Positions 49,356 through 52,817 of a stretch of DNA of 52,817 nt are shown here, piece by piece. The DNA is from CAZSHG01 sp964606695 [NCBI: uncultured bacterium]. Its GTDB lineage: Bacteria > UBP14 > UBA6098. The notes below the pieces were generated by a model, which was not told the DNA's origin, did no database searches, and worked only from the letters and a program-made list of their open reading frames with translations. Numbering within the stretch: position 1 is the stretch's first letter; each line of letters begins with the position of its first letter. Position numbers and translations under genes: made by a program. The DNA lies in contig CAZSHG010000022.1 in the NCBI GenBank assembly GCA_964606695.1, positions 1 to 52,817 on the forward strand, read 5' to 3'.

Positions 49356-51530
49356 TTAAGGTTCCGTTTTACATTCATTTTCGTTGAAAAGGCTATCAAA
49401 AACTATGAAGAGGCTATCACCGTCTGAATAGGGGATATTCTCCAGAAGCACGTTCCATCCGGTGCCCGGGATTTCGGTCAATGTTACGTCTGCCGAAGGC
49501 CCGGCGTAGCTGTAATAGTCGCTTCCGCCGGCGAAATGGAATACCTCGACGCTTAAGAATACACTCGTTGGAGAAGTCGAGCAAAGGGTATCTGCGATAA
49601 TATAAGAAACCGTTTGAGTCGAACAGGAACTGAAAGTCCCGCATGGTGCACAGTCGAGTATAGCCTCGAATTCCGGGCAGACGATAAACTCGACACTATC
49701 CGATCCCCAGTTGCAGAATGAATCGCGCACGGACACGATTGTCAGCACTGAATCGCAGGTTGCCGGTGCGCTAATAGTCAGAAACGTATCGGAAGAAGTA
49801 AAAGTGTCGGCGATTCCGTCATAAAGCACCTGAATTATCGCATCGTGTGTTCCCGGATGAAGGTCGGCCGTTAACCATTCCAGATCGACAAGTCCTCCAA
49901 TGCTGTATCGGGGCTCGATCCCGCCGATATCGACATCCGGCCCTCTGGAATCGACAGGTCCGGGCGCGCTGTTCACCCATATCGAATCCACAGAAGCATA
50001 TGCTCCACCTGTCGTCGTATCGATACCGATACCGACCATCCAATCGTCTTCCTCGATACCCGGTAAATCGTCACTCAGAAGCCAATTGAAACAATGATCT
50101 CCAGGAATTATAGATAGCCCCAATTGATCGATTGTATCGGTTACAGTCGATGCAGGAACGTCCCATGTCGCTCCCATATCGGAACTTATTCTCCGCACCG
50201 TGTTTACGGTATCTCCTGTTAACCGGTAGCAAATTGTAATCCAGTTGAAACCGTCACAGTCCGTTTCCTCATAAAACCAGACCGAATCGATTGTTCCGAG
50301 TATTTGATAGAACGACCAGCACGTGTCGGTAACATTTTTGCCGCAAAGCTGAGCCAGATCTTCCGAGTGAATGCATATTTCATTCGAATCGTTTAGTGAA
50401 GTCAAGTCTGAACACAATAGGAGCGTATCTCCAAGCCAGGTCGTAGAGTGGGGAATTATCGATCCGTTTAGTTCGATATCGATTGAAGCCGGATCGATTC
50501 CCGACATCCGGTCGAATAGCCATAAACAAACGCTGTCCGTTCCGGGAGATAATGAGCCATCGACGGGAATAGTCGAAGATACAACATCCGGCCCGGACAG
50601 ATCGACATAGAAAAGATGGCTCAACGGACTCTCTGGCGACCAGATTCCCATATCGGTGTAAATTTCGTTCAAAATGGTTTCTACAGTGTCGCCGTCGCTA
50701 AAGGGTGTCGATGGAGTGAATATGAGAGTATCGGAAAAGGGATATCGGTTGATTGCTAATTCTGAAGATGTTATTGGATAATTTGTGCCGTTAACAGTGA
50801 ACGTCAACCGGGAGCTATCGACCTGCACGCAATAATAATCAAAAACGGAAATAATTTGCTGGTATTCACAGGAGGTGTAAATACTCTCCGGCGGGAAAAC
50901 GAAAGCCGGATCCACTGGAGTGCAATTTTCCGATGAATAAAAATCCTGTCCGTCGTCTGAATCCAGATCCTGCTGACGGATGTGAATTCCGTAATTCGGT
51001 CCTGCAACCCAATGATCGTAAATAGTATCGATATTGAGATATACCCAGCCTTCCCAATCGGGAAATGGTGGCGTAAATTGATCGGAGGATATGCCCATAT
51101 CAACCGTCGGTTCGGTATCATGAGTTATAAGATGTTCGTCCCAACTGCCTGTTACGAGATACCCCTGTATCCAGTTTGTATTCGTTGCCGTTCCGTATTT
51201 ATACATCCACAACTGCGCATTTTCCAGCGAATCGTAGGACGTTACAAGCGAATCGAATCGTATGAAAACCCTTCGAGTCCATTGCCAATCTTCCTTCAAA
51301 GCCAGATGGCAAAAGTCCCCGTAATTATTAGAATCGCAAACTCCCGTAATCAGATTCCAACAAGTGAAGGCGTCCTCGCCTTCATCGCAGGGCTGATAAA
51401 TCATGCTGTCCAGAACACCGCTAATCCAATAATATGCCTTCAGCTTCGGCACCAGCAATTCCTGGGCGTAAATCTGCCCCGTTAGAACTACAATAAAAAG
51501 GATTATCGAATATTTCATCTGTCTTTTCAT
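49356..51530 (-). CDS. Secreted DNRLRE/Ig-module protein without a C-terminal sorting domain, 724 aa
   Basis: A signal peptide (residues 5-22), a DNRLRE-type domain (about 28-215, with RRVFIRFDSL, LENAQLWMY and WVYLNIDTIYDHW), Ig-like modules like those of the giant protein (about 225-420) and a DSVWFYEETDC module (about 425-520) shared with the 1134-aa protein. The last module stops abruptly (DSLFNENECKTEP) where relatives continue into further Ig domains and a FlgD-like end. No such sequence follows the stop in any frame I checked. Either a natural shorter form or a truncated gene. TTGACA...TAGACT upstream may be its promoter. Confidence 0.8.
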   Translation of the reverse strand: MKRQMKYSIILFIVVLTGQIYAQELLVPKLKAYYWISGVLDSMIYQPCDEGEDAFTCWNLITGVCDSNNYGDFCHLALKEDWQWTRRVFIRFDSLVTSYDSLENAQLWMYKYGTATNTNWIQGYLVTGSWDEHLITHDTEPTVDMGISSDQFTPPFPDWEGWVYLNIDTIYDHWVAGPNYGIHIRQQDLDSDDGQDFYSSENCTPVDPAFVFPPESIYTSCEYQQIISVFDYYCVQVDSSRLTFTVNGTNYPITSSELAINRYPFSDTLIFTPSTPFSDGDTVETILNEIYTDMGIWSPESPLSHLFYVDLSGPDVVSSTIPVDGSLSPGTDSVCLWLFDRMSGIDPASIDIELNGSIIPHSTTWLGDTLLLCSDLTSLNDSNEICIHSEDLAQLCGKNVTDTCWSFYQILGTIDSVWFYEETDCDGFNWITICYRLTGDTVNTVRRISSDMGATWDVPASTVTDTIDQLGLSIIPGDHCFNWLLSDDLPGIEEDDWMVGIGIDTTTGGAYASVDSIWVNSAPGPVDSRGPDVDIGGIEPRYSIGGLVDLEWLTADLHPGTHDAIIQVLYDGIADTFTSSDTFLTISAPATCDSVLTIVSVRDSFCNWGSDSVEFIVCPEFEAILDCAPCGTFSSCSTQTVSYIIADTLCSTSPTSVFLSVEVFHFAGGSDYYSYAGPSADVTLTEIPGTGWNVLLENIPYSDGDSLFIVFDSLFNENECKTEP

Positions 51531-51676
51531 ATTTTCCCTAAACTATACTAAAGTCTAAGATATTCGATTTCTTTTGTCAAGTCAGTTTGTAAAAGGGGAT
51601 AGCAAAAAAGTAGAGCAAATAATAATGGATTAGCTCATCCGACTTATCTCAACAAATCAAAGAGAATAAACGTGAC

Positions 51677-52180
51677 TTAGACAGTAATTTCCTCGGACAT
51701 CTCTTCGAACACGCCCGATTCGGGATTTTTACGGACGTTATCGCTGTCAAAAACGCGACCGTTCATTACGACATAAACGCCCTTCGGTAGAAGCTGACAG
51801 GCCGTGATACTGCATCCGAGATTGAAAACGGCATCAGAATGACTCATAATATAAGGTCGCAGAGAACCGGTTAGCACGATTGTCTTGTCGAGGTTAGCCT
51901 CGCCGAGAAACTTCGCGGTCTCCGCCATAGTGTCCGTTCCGTGCGTGATCACGATGTTTTCTTCGGGAGCTTCGCTACATGAATTAAGTATATGGTGTCT
52001 GTTCGGCTGTTGAATATGCAGACTGTCTATTAGCTGGTTGATTTCCAGTTCGATGGGAACAGTGCAACGCGTGTATTGCAGAATCTCCAGCAGATGCGTA
52101 TCCACGAAAGTCAGATCGCCCTTAAGTTCGTCGTAATGCTTGTCGAAAGTCCCGCCGGTTATGATAATTCTTACAGCCAT
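51677..52180 (-). CDS. Single-domain asparaginase-like protein
   Basis: A 167-aa protein equal to the N-terminal domain of L-asparaginase: ITGGTFDK (residues 7-14, first catalytic Thr) and THGTDTMAETA (second Thr-Asp pair, about 79-89), with VLTGSLRP. The second, C-terminal asparaginase domain is absent. Short stand-alone forms occur in other bacteria. Activity is uncertain because the classical active site forms between subunits. AGAGGAAA precedes the ATG. Monocistronic. Confidence 0.82.
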   Translation of the reverse strand: MAVRIIITGGTFDKHYDELKGDLTFVDTHLLEILQYTRCTVPIELEINQLIDSLHIQQPNRHHILNSCSEAPEENIVITHGTDTMAETAKFLGEANLDKTIVLTGSLRPYIMSHSDAVFNLGCSITACQLLPKGVYVVMNGRVFDSDNVRKNPESGVFEEMSEEITV

Positions 52181-52286
52181 AGTGTTTTCCTCTATCCAGG
52201 ATTAATCACGACAATATAATGCCGAATTATACTTATTAATACGAGTAATTTCAACCTCGAAATGCGACGATTCTTTTGTAAATATC

Positions 52287-52314
52287 TTGCAGAATGTGAT
52301 TCGACTGTTATTTT
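52287..52314 (+). promoter_or_regulatory. Predicted promoter of the LamG-type gene
   Basis: TTGCAG (52287-52292), 16-bp spacer, TATTTT (52309-52314), about 28 bp before the ATG at 52343, with GGGGAGG between. Confidence 0.4.
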
Positions 52315-52342
52315 ATTAAAATAAATAATAGGGGAGGTTATT

Positions 52343-52817
52343 ATGAAGAACTCAACCTGTGTATTTCTGATCTCAATTCTTGTTTTGGTTTCAACCGGAT
52401 TTGCTGAAAATATCGTTTATCTGGGCGATGGCTCAACCACACCGGTTGTCGAGGACGAGTTGATCGACAGAGTCGAGAGCCCCGCGCCGGAATTCCGTCG
52501 AACAGCAATCGAAAAACCGGTTATCGAGCCTATGGAAAGCGCGGACACTGTGGACATTCGCGTCGCAATTCGTCCCGGAGAGGCTCTTCAGGTCGAAAGC
52601 GACGCCAACACAATAGCCCTATGGCATTTTACTGAGGGAAGCGGCACGGCTACCGGCGATTCCTCCGGCAACGGCCACGACGGCACACTGGCCAACGGCG
52701 CGACATGGGGCGACGGCGTGATAGTGACCCCGATACAGGGAGCCACGTGGACCACCGGCCCACTGCCCACCCCGCCGGAGTTTGCTTACGACTACGACTG
52801 GGAAAACGACGCAACCT
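52343..52817 (+). CDS. Secreted LamG/concanavalin-like protein, 5' part only
   Basis: The frame opens at ATG 52343 (GGGGAGG upstream) and runs off the window end after 158 codons. It has a signal peptide (residues 5-21, CVFLISILVLVSTGFA), a 65-residue polar linker, and then the start of a LamG/concanavalin A-like lectin domain: IALWHFTEGSGTATGDSSGN near residues 93-112, followed by GHDGTLANGATW. It is probably another surface protein of the Ig/lectin kind seen across the window. The domain order beyond the edge is unknown. Confidence 0.85.
   Translation, partial: MKNSTCVFLISILVLVSTGFAENIVYLGDGSTTPVVEDELIDRVESPAPEFRRTAIEKPVIEPMESADTVDIRVAIRPGEALQVESDANTIALWHFTEGSGTATGDSSGNGHDGTLANGATWGDGVIVTPIQGATWTTGPLPTPPEFAYDYDWENDAT

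Overview
The window is bacterial chromosome from an organism that looks like an uncultured, Gram-negative member of the FCB/candidate-phylum assemblage (Zixibacteria-, WOR-3- or TA06-like; the exact phylum is not decidable here). Reasons: very large secreted Ig-like proteins, two of which end in a FlgD/gliding-type C-terminal domain (FPNPFTP motif, then a GTV-LLR tail); an Omp85-type outer-membrane protein; and sigma70-like promoters with purine-rich GGAGG ribosome sites. There is no rRNA and no CRISPR array. One tRNA (tRNA-Ser GGA) is present.

Layout. 1-5819 is core metabolism: mazG, yggS and a DUF2520/PanG-like Rossmann protein run rightward and converge, with a 36-bp overlap, on a leftward folB-folK-dNK-panB-panC operon. 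5922-9899 holds two coupled envelope proteins and a TPR-tailed GT39-type glycosyltransferase. 10489-12367 is xseB plus an Omp85 protein; 12368-15814 is mutS2, a MIF-like tautomerase and a zinc metallopeptidase; 15967-17589 is a 5'-nucleotidase-family enzyme. 17659-25404 is one 2581-aa secreted Ig-repeat protein. 25558-27490 is truA, a small unknown gene and a flippase-like membrane protein. tRNA-Ser follows, trailed by a 115-bp tandem repeat that copies the tRNA 3' end. 27989-34262 carries a beta-helix protein, a small HTH protein, an array of 21-bp repeats and a PQQ-propeller secreted protein.

34560-44048 is an accessory defence island, markedly AT-rich in its middle. It starts with a PD-(D/E)XK-like protein. 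It continues with a decayed type II restriction-modification module (methyltransferase cut off just after its SAM motif, a 63-aa ORF, an EVE-type nuclease-like protein, a TdeIII-family endonuclease), closed by a 200-bp C-terminal fragment of the first gene. It ends with a compact six-gene operon: small protein, paraMORC/GHKL ATPase, two uncharacterised partners, a C5 cytosine methyltransferase, and a MIG-like thymine-DNA glycosylase that probably repairs the T:G mismatches the methyltransferase creates. 44049-52817 returns to ordinary chromosome: a second 21-bp array, a palindrome cluster, a GT4 glycosyltransferase, envelope proteins, a one-domain asparaginase and the start of a LamG-type secreted protein.

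The most novel-looking signals are: (1) a two-hairpin repeat in two copies (10171-10346 and 30603-30776) whose stem changes sequence but keeps pairing; (2) the paraMORC/Dcm/MIG operon beside a broken TdeIII system; (3) two unrelated arrays with an exact 21-bp period; and (4) the tandem tRNA-Ser 3'-end repeats.
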